A stretch of 64,000 bases of DNA from an uncultured cyanobacterium (lineage in GTDB: Bacteria > Cyanobacteriota > Cyanobacteriia > Cyanobacteriales > Geitlerinemataceae), in the NCBI GenBank assembly GCA_937899645.1, contig CALCCD010000005.1, positions 94,768 through 158,767 on the forward strand, written 5' to 3'. Below the pieces are notes generated by a model. The model saw only the letters and a list, made by a program, of their open reading frames with translations, had not been told where the DNA came from and searched no databases. Positions 37,820 through 46,759 of the stretch are shown one piece after another. Position 1 is the stretch's first letter; each line of letters begins with the position of its first letter. The position numbers and the translations under genes are program-made.

Positions 37820-37825
37820 TTATGC
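37577..37825. repeat. 25-bp direct repeats flanking REP-like sequence
   Basis: TAAAAATCCTCCGTCTATTT... (37577-37601) and TAAAAATTCTCCGTCTATTT... (37801-37825) differ by one base in 25. The second copy overlaps the last codons and TAA of the RND gene. Between them lie two direct copies of CCCTGAGCCTGT(C/T)GA (37651-37665 and 37675-37689), related to the inverted repeat at 4574. Confidence 0.85.
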
Positions 37826-40800
37826 TGCCGAGTCGCGGTGAAACAGCGTATAAAAACACGGCACGATAAATAGCGTCAACAACGTCGCCAGCGACAGCCC
37901 CGAAAACACAACAACACCCAACGGCTGCAAAAATCTCGCCCCGCCGCCGCCCTGCTGCCAAGCCAGTGGCAACAGCCCGAGAACCGTGGTGATCGTTGTC
38001 ATTAGAATCGGGCGCAACCGCTGCGAAGCTGCGCGAATCATTGCCGTGCGGGCGCTTACAGCTTCGCGTTCGCGAAGCTGATTCGCCCGCTCCACCAAGA
38101 CGATCGCGTTATTCACCACGATGCCGACCAGCAGCACGATACCGATCAGCACCGTCGCCCCGATCGCCGTCTGCGTCACGTAGAGCCCGAAAATCGCCCC
38201 TGCCACCGCCAGCGGCACGGTCAGCAAAATCACCAGCGGATCGCACAACGAGTCATACTGCACGGCCATTACGACAAAGACCAGGAATGCCGCCAACCCG
38301 CCCAGCAGCCGCAGCGAATTCTGGAGCTGCTGGCTAGTTTCTGCTGCCGCGCTGGGCAGCATCGACACGCCCTCGGGTAGATCGAGCGAATCGACGATCG
38401 CCTGAGTTTCCGCCAGCGCGTCGCTGAGGTTTGCGCCGTCGGTAAGGCTGCCGTCGAAGATGGCCACCTGCCGCTGGTTGATGCGCTGGATCTCGCCGGG
38501 GGCAGCGCCCGTGCCGATCGTGGCGATATCGCCCAGGCGCACGAGGCGATTTTCGTCGGTGAACAGGGGAATGTCGCGCAGCCGATCGGGCTGACTGATG
38601 CTGCCGGGGGCGAGCTGAACGCGCACGTCAATCAGGCGATCGTCGCGCTGAAACAGCGTCGCCACCGAGCCGGATAGTGCCGTCTCCACGGTCTCGCCGA
38701 TCTCGCGGGCGGAGAGGCCCAGCTCGGCGGCGCGCTGCCAGTCCGGGAAGATACGGACTTCCGGCTGGGGCGGGGCGGCATCGGGTCGGTAGCGCGCCAG
38801 AGTGGCCCGATCGTCCAGGGCGGCGGAGACCATTTCCGCACCGGTCGCCAGGGCGTCGGGATCGGTTCCCTGGAGCACGATGTCGATATCGCCGCGCGTT
38901 GGTGAGTTGTTTAAAATCAGGCCGCGCACCCGGCTGGGGAACATCCGCAGCGTCACGCCCACTAAAGGAATTTCTTCTTCGAGCATGGCGGACAGGCGCT
39001 CGACAGCGGCGGGAACGTTGGTTCCGGGCCGGAAGTTGACGCTGCTCGTGCCGCGCAGGGCGTTGCCAATCGTAATGCTGCCGAATAGGAAGCCGCCCGA
39101 GGTATTGAAGGTGGAGGTGACGTCGGGCTGGGACAGCAGCAGGCGATCGACCTCTGCCATGATGCGGCGGTTGTCTTCGAGGGTGGTTCCGGGGGGAAAC
39201 TGAGCGAACATCGAGGCGCGGCCGTTGCCGATGCGCGGCAGAATTTCCTGGGGTAGTTGGCCGACGGCCCAGATGCTGGTGGTGGCCAGCAGCGCGACGG
39301 TAAAGCCGACCGTCAGGAGGCGGAAGCGCAGTAGACCGGACAGCGCGCGGGTGTAGAGCTGCGTGAGCGACGATAGGGCGCGCTGGAAGCGGCGAATCGG
39401 CCACCAGCTCGAAAATCCGCTGGATTTCTGAACTGAAAGCAGGCGCACGGCCAAGGCGGGCACGACGGTCAGGGCGATCGGCAGCGACGCCGCGACGGCA
39501 AAGCTAATCGTCAAAATCAGCTCGCCAAACAGCAGCGACATAAAACCGCCCAGCATCAGGAATGGCATCACCGAGACGAGGTTGGTGGTGGTGGACGCCA
39601 GCAGCGCCGACTCCAGGTCGCGGCTGCGGGCTTCGGCGCGTTCCTGGAAGGACTGCGGATCGCGCGGTATTTCGCCCCCCAGCTCGTCCGGGTCTTCGGT
39701 GGCGATCGCCTCGAGCATCACGATCGTGTTATCGACGACGATGCCGACCCCGAGCGCCAGCCCGCCGAGGCTAAACACGTTCAGCGACAGCCCGAAGATG
39801 CCCATCAGCAGCATTGCCACTAGCGTCGCCAGCGGAATCGCCAGGACGATCGTGACGGTCTGACGCAGCGAGCCGAGGAACAGCAGCACCACCGCACCCG
39901 CCAGTGCCGCCCCCGTTGCGCCCGCGCGCACGACATCGGCGATCGAGTCGCGGATAAACACCGACTCGTCGAGCATCACTTGCAGCGTCATATCGTCGGC
40001 GATTAGGCCAGCTTTCCGCAGGTCGTCGAGCCTGGCTTTGACACCATCGACTGTGGCGATCGAGTTGGCGTCGGCCTGCTTCTGGATGCTGACCTTGACG
40101 GCGGGTGTGCCGTCGAGCGAGACGAAAATGCGCTGCTCTTCCGTGCCGTCGCGGACGGTGGCGACGTCTTCTAGGACGAGCTGGGCGCTTCCCCGCGCGG
40201 CGGAGAGCGGCAAGCGGCGGATCTCGTCAGCGCTGGCAAACTGCCCCGTCACCCGTGCCAATGATTCGGCCTCACCGCCGCGAATAAAGCCGCCTGCCGT
40301 GTCTAGGTTGCGATCGTCGATCGCGTTGAGGACATCCTGCACGTCGAGGCCAACCGCTTGCAGGCGATCGAGATCGAGATTGACCTGCACCTCTTCGCGG
40401 ACGCCGCCGGAAATATCCACATTGGCGACGCCGGGAACGCGGGTCAGCTCGCGGGCGAGCTCTTCATCGGCGAAAATCCGCAGATCGACCAGCGACAGGG
40501 TTTGCGAAGTTAATGCCAGCTCGTAGACGGGCAGCTGCGACGGGTCGAAGCGGAACAGGCGCGGCTCGCCCGCTGCTTCGGGTAGGCGATCGCGGACGCG
40601 GTTAAGCGCTGCCGTGGCGTCGTTAAGGGCGCGATCGATATCGTCCCCAGCGCGAAAGAATAAATCGAGACTAATGCGGCCTTCGCGGGTTTGGGACAGC
40701 AACTGCTCGACGCCTTCGGTGGCGGCCATCGCTTCCTCGAGGGGGCGCGTGATGTCGTTGACTGCGACGCTGGGCATAACGCCAGGAACGTCGAGACGCA

Positions 40801-41050
40801 GGCCGATGCGCGGGTAGACGATGCTCGGCAGCAAGTCCACCGGCATCCGCACGACAACAAACAGCCCCAGGACAACGACGGCCACCGTGAGGATTAACGT
40901 GCCGACCGCGCGGCGGATCGCCAGGGTGGTGATACTAATTCCGTTGCTGGGTTGGCGAGCGGGTGCAGCGGTTTCGGGTGGTTTGCTGCTGCCGCTGGCG
41001 GGCGATCGCTCGGGGTCTCGCAGGGTCGGAGGCAGTTCGGAGTGGGGCAT
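37820..41050 (-). CDS. RND-family efflux transporter, inner-membrane pump
   Basis: A 1076-residue AcrB/MdtB-like pump. It has the first helix TTLAIRRAVGTLILTVAVVV, two large periplasmic loops with porter motifs (FFRAGDDIDRALNDATAALN, LTRVPGVANVDISGG), and the proton-relay helix GGLALGVGIVVDNTIVMLEAI with its two Asp-like region. The C-terminal half repeats this as LLVGIVVNNAIVLVERANQL. Twelve membrane helices are expected. The ATG at 41050 is used; TTG 41110 would overlap the adaptor gene's stop (TTGA) and is also possible. It works with the adaptor encoded upstream; no outer-membrane TolC is nearby. Substrate unknown: multidrug, metal or lipid export all occur in the family. Confidence 0.93.
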   Translation of the reverse strand: MPHSELPPTLRDPERSPASGSSKPPETAAPARQPSNGISITTLAIRRAVGTLILTVAVVVLGLFVVVRMPVDLLPSIVYPRIGLRLDVPGVMPSVAVNDITRPLEEAMAATEGVEQLLSQTREGRISLDLFFRAGDDIDRALNDATAALNRVRDRLPEAAGEPRLFRFDPSQLPVYELALTSQTLSLVDLRIFADEELARELTRVPGVANVDISGGVREEVQVNLDLDRLQAVGLDVQDVLNAIDDRNLDTAGGFIRGGEAESLARVTGQFASADEIRRLPLSAARGSAQLVLEDVATVRDGTEEQRIFVSLDGTPAVKVSIQKQADANSIATVDGVKARLDDLRKAGLIADDMTLQVMLDESVFIRDSIADVVRAGATGAALAGAVVLLFLGSLRQTVTIVLAIPLATLVAMLLMGIFGLSLNVFSLGGLALGVGIVVDNTIVMLEAIATEDPDELGGEIPRDPQSFQERAEARSRDLESALLASTTTNLVSVMPFLMLGGFMSLLFGELILTISFAVAASLPIALTVVPALAVRLLSVQKSSGFSSWWPIRRFQRALSSLTQLYTRALSGLLRFRLLTVGFTVALLATTSIWAVGQLPQEILPRIGNGRASMFAQFPPGTTLEDNRRIMAEVDRLLLSQPDVTSTFNTSGGFLFGSITIGNALRGTSSVNFRPGTNVPAAVERLSAMLEEEIPLVGVTLRMFPSRVRGLILNNSPTRGDIDIVLQGTDPDALATGAEMVSAALDDRATLARYRPDAAPPQPEVRIFPDWQRAAELGLSAREIGETVETALSGSVATLFQRDDRLIDVRVQLAPGSISQPDRLRDIPLFTDENRLVRLGDIATIGTGAAPGEIQRINQRQVAIFDGSLTDGANLSDALAETQAIVDSLDLPEGVSMLPSAAAETSQQLQNSLRLLGGLAAFLVFVVMAVQYDSLCDPLVILLTVPLAVAGAIFGLYVTQTAIGATVLIGIVLLVGIVVNNAIVLVERANQLREREAVSARTAMIRAASQRLRPILMTTITTVLGLLPLAWQQGGGGARFLQPLGVVVFSGLSLATLLTLFIVPCFYTLFHRDSAA

Positions 41051-41106
41051 TGTGGAGTTTTGGGGTAGCCTTCGGGCAGCGAGGAAGTCGGACTGCTGAT
41101 GTGCTC

Positions 41107-42459
41107 TCAAGAGTCCGAGAGGAAGCTGCGGCGGACGCGCTGTCCGTCTTCGAGGGGTTGGGCGCTACGAACGATGTAGGCGTCGCCGGGGACGAGACCG
41201 GAGAGGATCTCGACGGTGTCGCGACTGGCGTCCGCAGTGCGATCGGCCACGGTCGTCGAGTCGGCTGTCGGGTTGGATTCCGAGCCAGATGCCGAGCCAG
41301 ATGCCGTTACGCCGCGCCCGGACTCGGCTAAGGTAACGCGGCGGGCGATCGCCTCACCCTCCAACCCATTGCCCCCCAGTACGAACACCACTGGCTCGCC
41401 GGTGGCGCTGACCTCTAGGGCGCTGCTGGGAATCGCGACTCGCTGACTGCTCGATCGCGCCTCCAAACCCACGCGCGCCAGCAGCCCGCCCCCAACCGCC
41501 CGGCGCGGATCGGCCAGCGTAATTTCGACGGGAATCAGCCGCGCCACCGGGTCGGCGATCGGGAAGATCCGCGCGACGCGGCCTTCAAATTGGCGACCGG
41601 GGAAAGCATCGAGTTCGACGGTGACGGGTTGCCCCAGCTCGACGCGCTGGCGATCGCGATCGGCGATTTCGATCCGCACCTGCACCTGCGAGAAGTCGCC
41701 CAGCTCCAGCAGCGAATCGCCCACGCGCACCACGTCGCCGGACTCGATAACGCGATCGAGCACGACGCCGTCCAGTGGCGAGACAACGGTGGCAAACGAT
41801 AGCCGCTCGCGCACCCGCTGGACGATCGCGACCTGGGCGTCGGCGCGCTGCTGCGCCGTGGCGATCGCCCGTTCGCGGCTGCGGACTTGTTCTTCGATGG
41901 CGATAACGGCTTGCTCGGCGGTGTCGAAGTTTGCGCCCTCGATTTCGGCCTGCTGCTGCGGGACGGCTCCTTCAGCAGCAAGGCGATCGAAGCGGAGGGC
42001 GTCGGCGCGGGCGCGCTCGCGCAGGATCTCGGCTTCGGCGACTCGCGCTCGGGTTTCGGCCAGCTCGAAGCGCACTTCTTCGATCTCCGTCAGCCGCGCG
42101 CCCAGCTCGGCCTCGGCCTCTTCCACCTCCGCCCGCAGCAGGCGATCGTCGATACGCGCCAGCACCTGACCGGCAACAACTTCATCGCCCGCATCGACGA
42201 CGAGATCGAACACTTGGCCATCAACCCGTGCCTTGGTGGAGACGATGCGGGCGGGCTGGGTCGTGCCGGTATATTCCCGCGCGCCGTCCGCCGAGCCGAG
42301 CCGCGCGATCGCCACGTCCACGGTCACGGGCGCGTCTGCATCTGCCCCCGGACGTCCGCCACCCGGTGGCCTGCTGGCTTCTTCCGGTCGCTGACATCCG
42401 GTCAGGACGCCCGCAAATATCAGCCCGCCGAGCAGCAGAGACAGAGGCGATCGCGACAT
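41107..42459 (-). CDS. RND efflux periplasmic adaptor lipoprotein (HlyD/MFP family)
   Basis: A 450-residue adaptor. It has a lipoprotein signal with lipobox LTGC (MSRSPLSLLLGGLIFAGVLTGC). The first lipoyl half is AREYTGTTQPARIVSTKARV with VDAGDEVVAGQVLARID. A long coiled-coil hairpin rich in Glu/Ala follows (EAEAELGARLTEIEEVRFEL ...). The second lipoyl half reads VVSPLDGVVLDRVIESGDVV, followed by a beta-barrel and a membrane-proximal domain. It would link the RND pump to an outer-membrane channel. It precedes the pump in one operon with overlapping or nearly overlapping ends. The ATG at 42459 gives the signal peptide; an upstream in-frame ATG at 42507 does not. Confidence 0.92.
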   Translation of the reverse strand: MSRSPLSLLLGGLIFAGVLTGCQRPEEASRPPGGGRPGADADAPVTVDVAIARLGSADGAREYTGTTQPARIVSTKARVDGQVFDLVVDAGDEVVAGQVLARIDDRLLRAEVEEAEAELGARLTEIEEVRFELAETRARVAEAEILRERARADALRFDRLAAEGAVPQQQAEIEGANFDTAEQAVIAIEEQVRSRERAIATAQQRADAQVAIVQRVRERLSFATVVSPLDGVVLDRVIESGDVVRVGDSLLELGDFSQVQVRIEIADRDRQRVELGQPVTVELDAFPGRQFEGRVARIFPIADPVARLIPVEITLADPRRAVGGGLLARVGLEARSSSQRVAIPSSALEVSATGEPVVFVLGGNGLEGEAIARRVTLAESGRGVTASGSASGSESNPTADSTTVADRTADASRDTVEILSGLVPGDAYIVRSAQPLEDGQRVRRSFLSDS

Positions 42460-42659
42460 CCGACCAATGTGAGAGCGATCCTGAAAGCGGGAATGTATTT
42501 TCAGCACGAAGCCTGATGATTGGGACGGCGGAACAGACGCGGCGCAGTTCGTAAAGATTTATTTACAATTCTGCTACAGATTGCGATCGCCTGGCGAGAC
42601 ATCTTGGCGCATTGACCCCGCTCGAACCCGCCTGCCGTCCTGCCATTACCCACGCGAAA

Positions 42660-42699
42660 GCCCCGGCTTCCAGCGCAATCGGGGCGCGAAAACCGGGGC
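42660..42699 (-). terminator. Possible terminator after the ABC permease gene
   Basis: Inverted GCCCCGG (42660-42666) / CCGGGGC (42693-42699) downstream of the minus-strand permease gene, with a short TTTC after it. The loop is long and the T-tract poor, so it is weak. Confidence 0.35.
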
Positions 42700-42721
42700 G
42701 TCAGGATTTATCGCGTGGGGG

Positions 42722-44377
42722 TTAGCGACCTACAAGCTGGCGCACGTCCGACTCGCCGAGCTTTTGCACCGATCGTTTGAATGTATTCGCGAGCAGCGCC
42801 GCCGTCGCGAGCTGCCACCCGATCGTGCCGAGGAGTCCGGCGATCGTCACGTTCGCCATCGAGAACGTCCCACCGGCAAACACGAACAACGACCACAGAT
42901 TCGCCGCGTGAACCGTCGAGATCTCCGCCGCGCTCAGCACCAGCGGCGGCAGCGCCAGCAGGAAGAACAGGCTGACGACAAACATCAGGTGGCGCTGCTT
43001 GAATTTCCAGTGGAGAACGTGCTGGAGCAGATTCGAGAGCATCAGCAGCGAGACGAACATCGCGATGACAATGCCAACCGCTTTCCCACCCATGCCGACG
43101 TTCCAGGAACTGCCCATGCTGAGAACCCAACCGAGGCAGACCAGGCAGGCGACGCCGAGCTGTAGCGCGATCGCGACGATCGGCGGGCTCTTTTCACCGA
43201 CGAGCAGGTCACTCCAGAGCGATCGGCGGGTTCCCGGCGCGGTGGTGTCCTGAGCGGCGCTGACGTGGTGGTAGCGCGCCCAGTCTTGCAGCGACTGACG
43301 ACCGGGCATCAGCACCAGCACCAGCGCCACGGTCACGAATAGGTACGCGAAGGCGATCGCGTAGAGTATCGCGTCTCCATCGCGACGAACTGCATCCGGA
43401 TAGCTGGCGACGAAGCCCAGCCAAAACACCGTAATTTGGCCAGTAATCCAGTAGGTTTGCGTCTTGGCGAGCAGAGTGGCCTTGGAGTTGCGGAACTGGC
43501 GACCGAGGGACTGCCAAACCCAGTACGTCGCGATGCCCGTCCACAGCCAGCAGAAGCTCATCATCACGAAGCGCGACTGCGCTAGCGGCACGCCCCACCA
43601 TTTGAACAGCTCGATGCTATTGGCAAACTCACCGAAGAATTCCTCAGGGATGGCGAACAGCACGAACAGCAAGCCACAAATCGGATACAGTGCCGACGCG
43701 CTCACCAAGACCCCAAGCCAAGCTTGATTGATCCCCAGGCAGGCAATCAGCATCGCCCCGCAGAAAAACAGCACCGCAATCTCGATCGCCGAGACGTAGA
43801 ACAGTCCGATATTCAGCGGCGAAATTTGCGCCGACAGCGACGCAACGGCGTGGAACGGAATCGCGGCCAGCACGGCCAGATAGACCATCGCCGGAACGCC
43901 GAGCATCTTGCCGAGAAAGATGCGATCGCCGGTTTGAGGCGTCAGCCGCAGAAAGTCCAGCGTGCCGGTTTGGCGCTCTTTGGCGTAGTTGGCAATTAGC
44001 TGATAGACGCCGCCGAGCACGAGGACGACGATCAGACCCGCGCCGAGCGTATAGGACAGGTGCGACCACCAGGACACCCAGTCAATCTGCACCAGACCAT
44101 TTGCATCAAACGTGCACTCGTAAGTGTTGGGATCCTCGATGCAGTAGGAGTGGTGACTCGGTGCGAAGGGCCGATCGATGGCGGGCAGATAGCCCTTGAA
44201 AACGAAGTACAGCATGCCCTGGGCGACGATCGACAGGCCGATCGCGAGGCTGAGGTTGCGGGGTTTGAGCTGGCCTTTCAGTTCGCGCAGGAGCTGTGGG
44301 TTGAAGTTGCCGATCGCGTCGAGGGCGCGATCCAAGTTGGACTGTCTGGGGGGAGCGGTCGAGGTTGAAGGAGCCAT
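42722..44377 (-). CDS. ABC-2 type transporter permease
   Basis: A 551-residue membrane protein with about twelve hydrophobic segments, e.g. LSIVAQGMLYFVFKGYLPAI, LSYTLGAGLIVVLVLGGVY and LGVACLVCLGWVLSMGSSW. The loop ANYAKERQTGTLDFLRLTPQ is the ABC-2 motif in which the permease contacts its ATPase (ER.TGTL..L.LTP). It forms an exporter with the ATPase encoded 84 bp upstream. Such pairs move polysaccharide, drugs or lipids; substrate unknown. The nearest other gene is a divergent sulfotransferase. Confidence 0.9.
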   Translation of the reverse strand: MAPSTSTAPPRQSNLDRALDAIGNFNPQLLRELKGQLKPRNLSLAIGLSIVAQGMLYFVFKGYLPAIDRPFAPSHHSYCIEDPNTYECTFDANGLVQIDWVSWWSHLSYTLGAGLIVVLVLGGVYQLIANYAKERQTGTLDFLRLTPQTGDRIFLGKMLGVPAMVYLAVLAAIPFHAVASLSAQISPLNIGLFYVSAIEIAVLFFCGAMLIACLGINQAWLGVLVSASALYPICGLLFVLFAIPEEFFGEFANSIELFKWWGVPLAQSRFVMMSFCWLWTGIATYWVWQSLGRQFRNSKATLLAKTQTYWITGQITVFWLGFVASYPDAVRRDGDAILYAIAFAYLFVTVALVLVLMPGRQSLQDWARYHHVSAAQDTTAPGTRRSLWSDLLVGEKSPPIVAIALQLGVACLVCLGWVLSMGSSWNVGMGGKAVGIVIAMFVSLLMLSNLLQHVLHWKFKQRHLMFVVSLFFLLALPPLVLSAAEISTVHAANLWSLFVFAGGTFSMANVTIAGLLGTIGWQLATAALLANTFKRSVQKLGESDVRQLVGR

Positions 44378-44461
44378 GATTGGTGTGTTGGGGTCGGAAT
44401 GTCGTGAATCACGGCCAGGAGTGGCCAGTAGATACGGATATGCACCCGTCTCGGTCGGATG

Positions 44462-45466
44462 CTACGAAACCTGCTTGTGACCGAGCTTGAGGAAAATATC
44501 CTCCAGGCTTTCCTGGGTGCGGTGGAACTCGCTGATGGGAATATTCGCCATCACGATCGCCCGCAAAAGTTGGGCGCTGGCGTCGGCGTCGCCCGAGAAG
44601 TTCACCGTCAGGCTGAGGCGATCGGGCGCGGGCGTCCAGCTCTCCACGTGGGGCGCGCGCGACAGCAGGTCGGTGAGACGATCGAATCCCTCCGAAAACT
44701 TGATGAAAATCTGCTGGCAGCTCAGGCGACGGTAAAGATTTTCGAGCGACGTACTTTCGACGAGGCAGCCCAGCTCGACAATCCCGATCGAAGTACATAG
44801 CTCTGCCAAGTCGCTGAGCACGTGGGACGAAATCAAAATCGTCATCCCCGCCTCTTGCAGCGTTTGGATGACCTCGCGGAACTGTCGCCGCGCGATCGGG
44901 TCGAGTCCCGACACCGGCTCGTCGAGCAGCAGCAAAATCGGCTCGTGGACGATCGTCCGCGCCAGCCCGAGGCGCTGCTTCATGCCCCGCGACAGCTCCG
45001 AAATTTGGCTGTTGCGCTTGTACTCGAGCTGCACCAGCTCTAGGACTTCGTGCAGGCGCTGGGTGCGTTTTGGGTCGCGCAGTTCGTAGAGGCGCGCGTA
45101 GTAGTCCAGGTAGTCCCAGACGGTCAGGTCTTCGTAGAGCGGGTAGTCGTCGGGCAGGTAACCCAGATAGCGCTTGATCGTCGTGTTGTTGCGATCGCGC
45201 ACGAGCCGCTCGCCGTGGATGTAGATCTCGCCCACGGTGGGCTCTTCGGCAGCGGCCAGCATCCTGATTAGCGTCGTTTTGCCCGCGCCGTTGGGCCCGA
45301 TCAGGCCGTAAACCTCACCGGGCGAGATCTTCAGGTCGATGTTGTTGACGGCCAGGTGGCGATCGAATTGCTTGGTTAAATCGCGGGTCTCGATCGCGTA
45401 TTCGGGCAGCGGCGGCGCGGTCGAAATTGCGGGCGTCGAGATCGCAGGAGCAGTGAGATCGGGCAT
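44462..45466 (-). CDS. ABC-2 transporter ATP-binding subunit
   Basis: A 334-residue ATPase: Walker A GPNGAGKTTLIRML, signature LSRGMKQRLGLARTI, Walker B ILLLLDEPVSGLDP, and the H-loop ILISSHVLSDLAELC. The C-terminal ~90 residues are the extension usual in this class. It powers the permease downstream (84 bp gap, same strand). The first 20 residues are Pro/Ala/Thr-rich. Confidence 0.95.
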   Translation of the reverse strand: MPDLTAPAISTPAISTAPPLPEYAIETRDLTKQFDRHLAVNNIDLKISPGEVYGLIGPNGAGKTTLIRMLAAAEEPTVGEIYIHGERLVRDRNNTTIKRYLGYLPDDYPLYEDLTVWDYLDYYARLYELRDPKRTQRLHEVLELVQLEYKRNSQISELSRGMKQRLGLARTIVHEPILLLLDEPVSGLDPIARRQFREVIQTLQEAGMTILISSHVLSDLAELCTSIGIVELGCLVESTSLENLYRRLSCQQIFIKFSEGFDRLTDLLSRAPHVESWTPAPDRLSLTVNFSGDADASAQLLRAIVMANIPISEFHRTQESLEDIFLKLGHKQVS

Positions 45467-45659
45467 GGTTACGACACCTGAGAGAGTAACGGTCGGATGA
45501 AGGCCGGGATAGTTGACGATTGCCTACACTGCGATTGTCGTCAGTTTCGGAGAGAACGACTACCAAACGGGGACGCCTGCGGAATTGGCAGGGGCTACGC
45601 TGGAAGCCCTACGCTTGACTAAAGACTCACCGTCCCACTTCCCGCCCGTTATTAGAGCC

Positions 45660-46439
45660 ATGTCCCGCGACTTCGTTAACTTTTCGATCGTCGGCGCGCA
45701 AAAAGGCGGCACGACCTCCCTCGATCGCTACCTGAGTCAGCACCCGCAGATCCGTACCGCCCCGCAAAAAGAGGTGCATTTTTTCGATTTGCAGTTCGAG
45801 CGCGGCCACGAGTGGTACGAGTCGCAGTTCCCCATCGATCGCGACAACAACCCCTTCGATCGCGATCTCAAAGTCGGCGAAGCGAGTCCGTACTATCTGT
45901 TCCATCCCTGCGTGCCGGAACGGATGGCGAGCGTTTACCCTGGCATCAAACTTATCGTCATGCTGCGCGAGCCGGTCGATCGCGCCATTTCTCACTATCA
46001 CCATGCCGTCCGCCACGGTTTCGAGCCCCTCAGCTTTGCCGAGGCGATCGTCGCCGAGCCCGATCGCCTGCGCGACGAAGCCGCCAAACTCATCTGCGGC
46101 CACGTGGACTTTAGCTACAGCCACCAGCACCACAGCTACCTGGCGCGAGGCCGGTATCTGGAGCAAATCCAGTGCTGGGAGCAGTTTTTCCCGCGCTCGC
46201 AGTTTCTCTACACCGACAGCGCCTGCTTCTTCGCCGACCCGGAGCCGGAGCTGCTGCGCGTCTGCGATTTTCTCGGTGTCGAGCCGTTTACGCTGCCCGA
46301 GTACCCGAGCCACAATCCGGGCGTGGGGGACGATGGAGCGATCGACCCGGCGATCGTCGACCGGCTCACCGAAGAGTTTCGCCCGCACAACCGCGCCCTC
46401 TTCGACTGGCTCGATCTCGACTTCGGTTGGCCGGTCTAG
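45660..46439 (+). CDS. Sulfotransferase domain protein
   Basis: A 259-residue sulfotransferase of the heparan/chondroitin type. The PAPS 5'-phosphosulfate loop is GAQKGGTTSL at residues 12-21. EVHFFDLQFE follows, and the 3'-phosphate-binding element is LREPVDRAISHYHH. The acceptor is unknown; cyanobacterial members are found with exopolysaccharide or natural-product genes. The ATG 45660 is chosen because it begins just before the loop (MSRDFVNFSIVG); the same frame is open upstream to 45513. After the TAG stop the same frame stays open for 56 codons (see the next entry). It is divergent from the ABC exporter. Confidence 0.88.
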   Translation: MSRDFVNFSIVGAQKGGTTSLDRYLSQHPQIRTAPQKEVHFFDLQFERGHEWYESQFPIDRDNNPFDRDLKVGEASPYYLFHPCVPERMASVYPGIKLIVMLREPVDRAISHYHHAVRHGFEPLSFAEAIVAEPDRLRDEAAKLICGHVDFSYSHQHHSYLARGRYLEQIQCWEQFFPRSQFLYTDSACFFADPEPELLRVCDFLGVEPFTLPEYPSHNPGVGDDGAIDPAIVDRLTEEFRPHNRALFDWLDLDFGWPV

Positions 46440-46610
46440 CAGCAACACGACTTCGCGGTGGAAGGCATCGGTCGCGATCGCCACCTCCACCGCCGCGGGC
46501 CGGAGCGCGGTATTGGCGAAGACGGCATCAGCGGCCCGCCGGGCGATCTCGAAGAACATTCCGATGACGCGTCCGAACAGGACGAAGCCCCGACAGCAGA
46601 CAACGAATAG
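46440..46610 (+). other. In-frame continuation of the sulfotransferase gene after its TAG
   Basis: The 56 codons after the TAG (46437-46439) run to a TAG at 46608 and encode an acidic, low-complexity tail with GDLEEHSDDASEQDEAPTAD. This looks like the disordered C-terminal tail of a protein rather than random sequence. Either the TAG is a recent nonsense change (or a read error), or the extension is fortuitous. Confidence 0.35.
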
Positions 46611-46625
46611 CTTTTGGAACATTAC

Positions 46626-46655
46626 TTGACATTGCTTTGCAACTAGAGATATTTT
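46626..46655 (+). promoter_or_regulatory. Sigma-70 promoter of the uptake operon
   Basis: -35 TTGACA (46626-46631, perfect), 18-bp spacer, -10 TATTTT (46650-46655). It lies about 105 bp before the permease ATG. No GATAATGAT-type Fur box was seen overlapping it. Confidence 0.6.
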
Positions 46656-46759
46656 CAGTCGGACACATGTGCGTCGCCTAAGTAATCTGACGCATACCCG
46701 TTCCAGGGCTTTTCTCTTTGGATAGGGGTCTTAGAAATGGGCTTTGGGCAAAAGACTTT

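Noticed and set aside
45627..46622. 331-codon minus-strand frame opposite the sulfotransferase
   Set aside because: The sulfotransferase motifs on the plus strand are decisive; the antisense frame has none.
46611..46759. Cobalamin riboswitch before the uptake operon
   Set aside because: The conserved B12-box core (GCCACTG-type) was looked for here and at 48695-48813 and not found.
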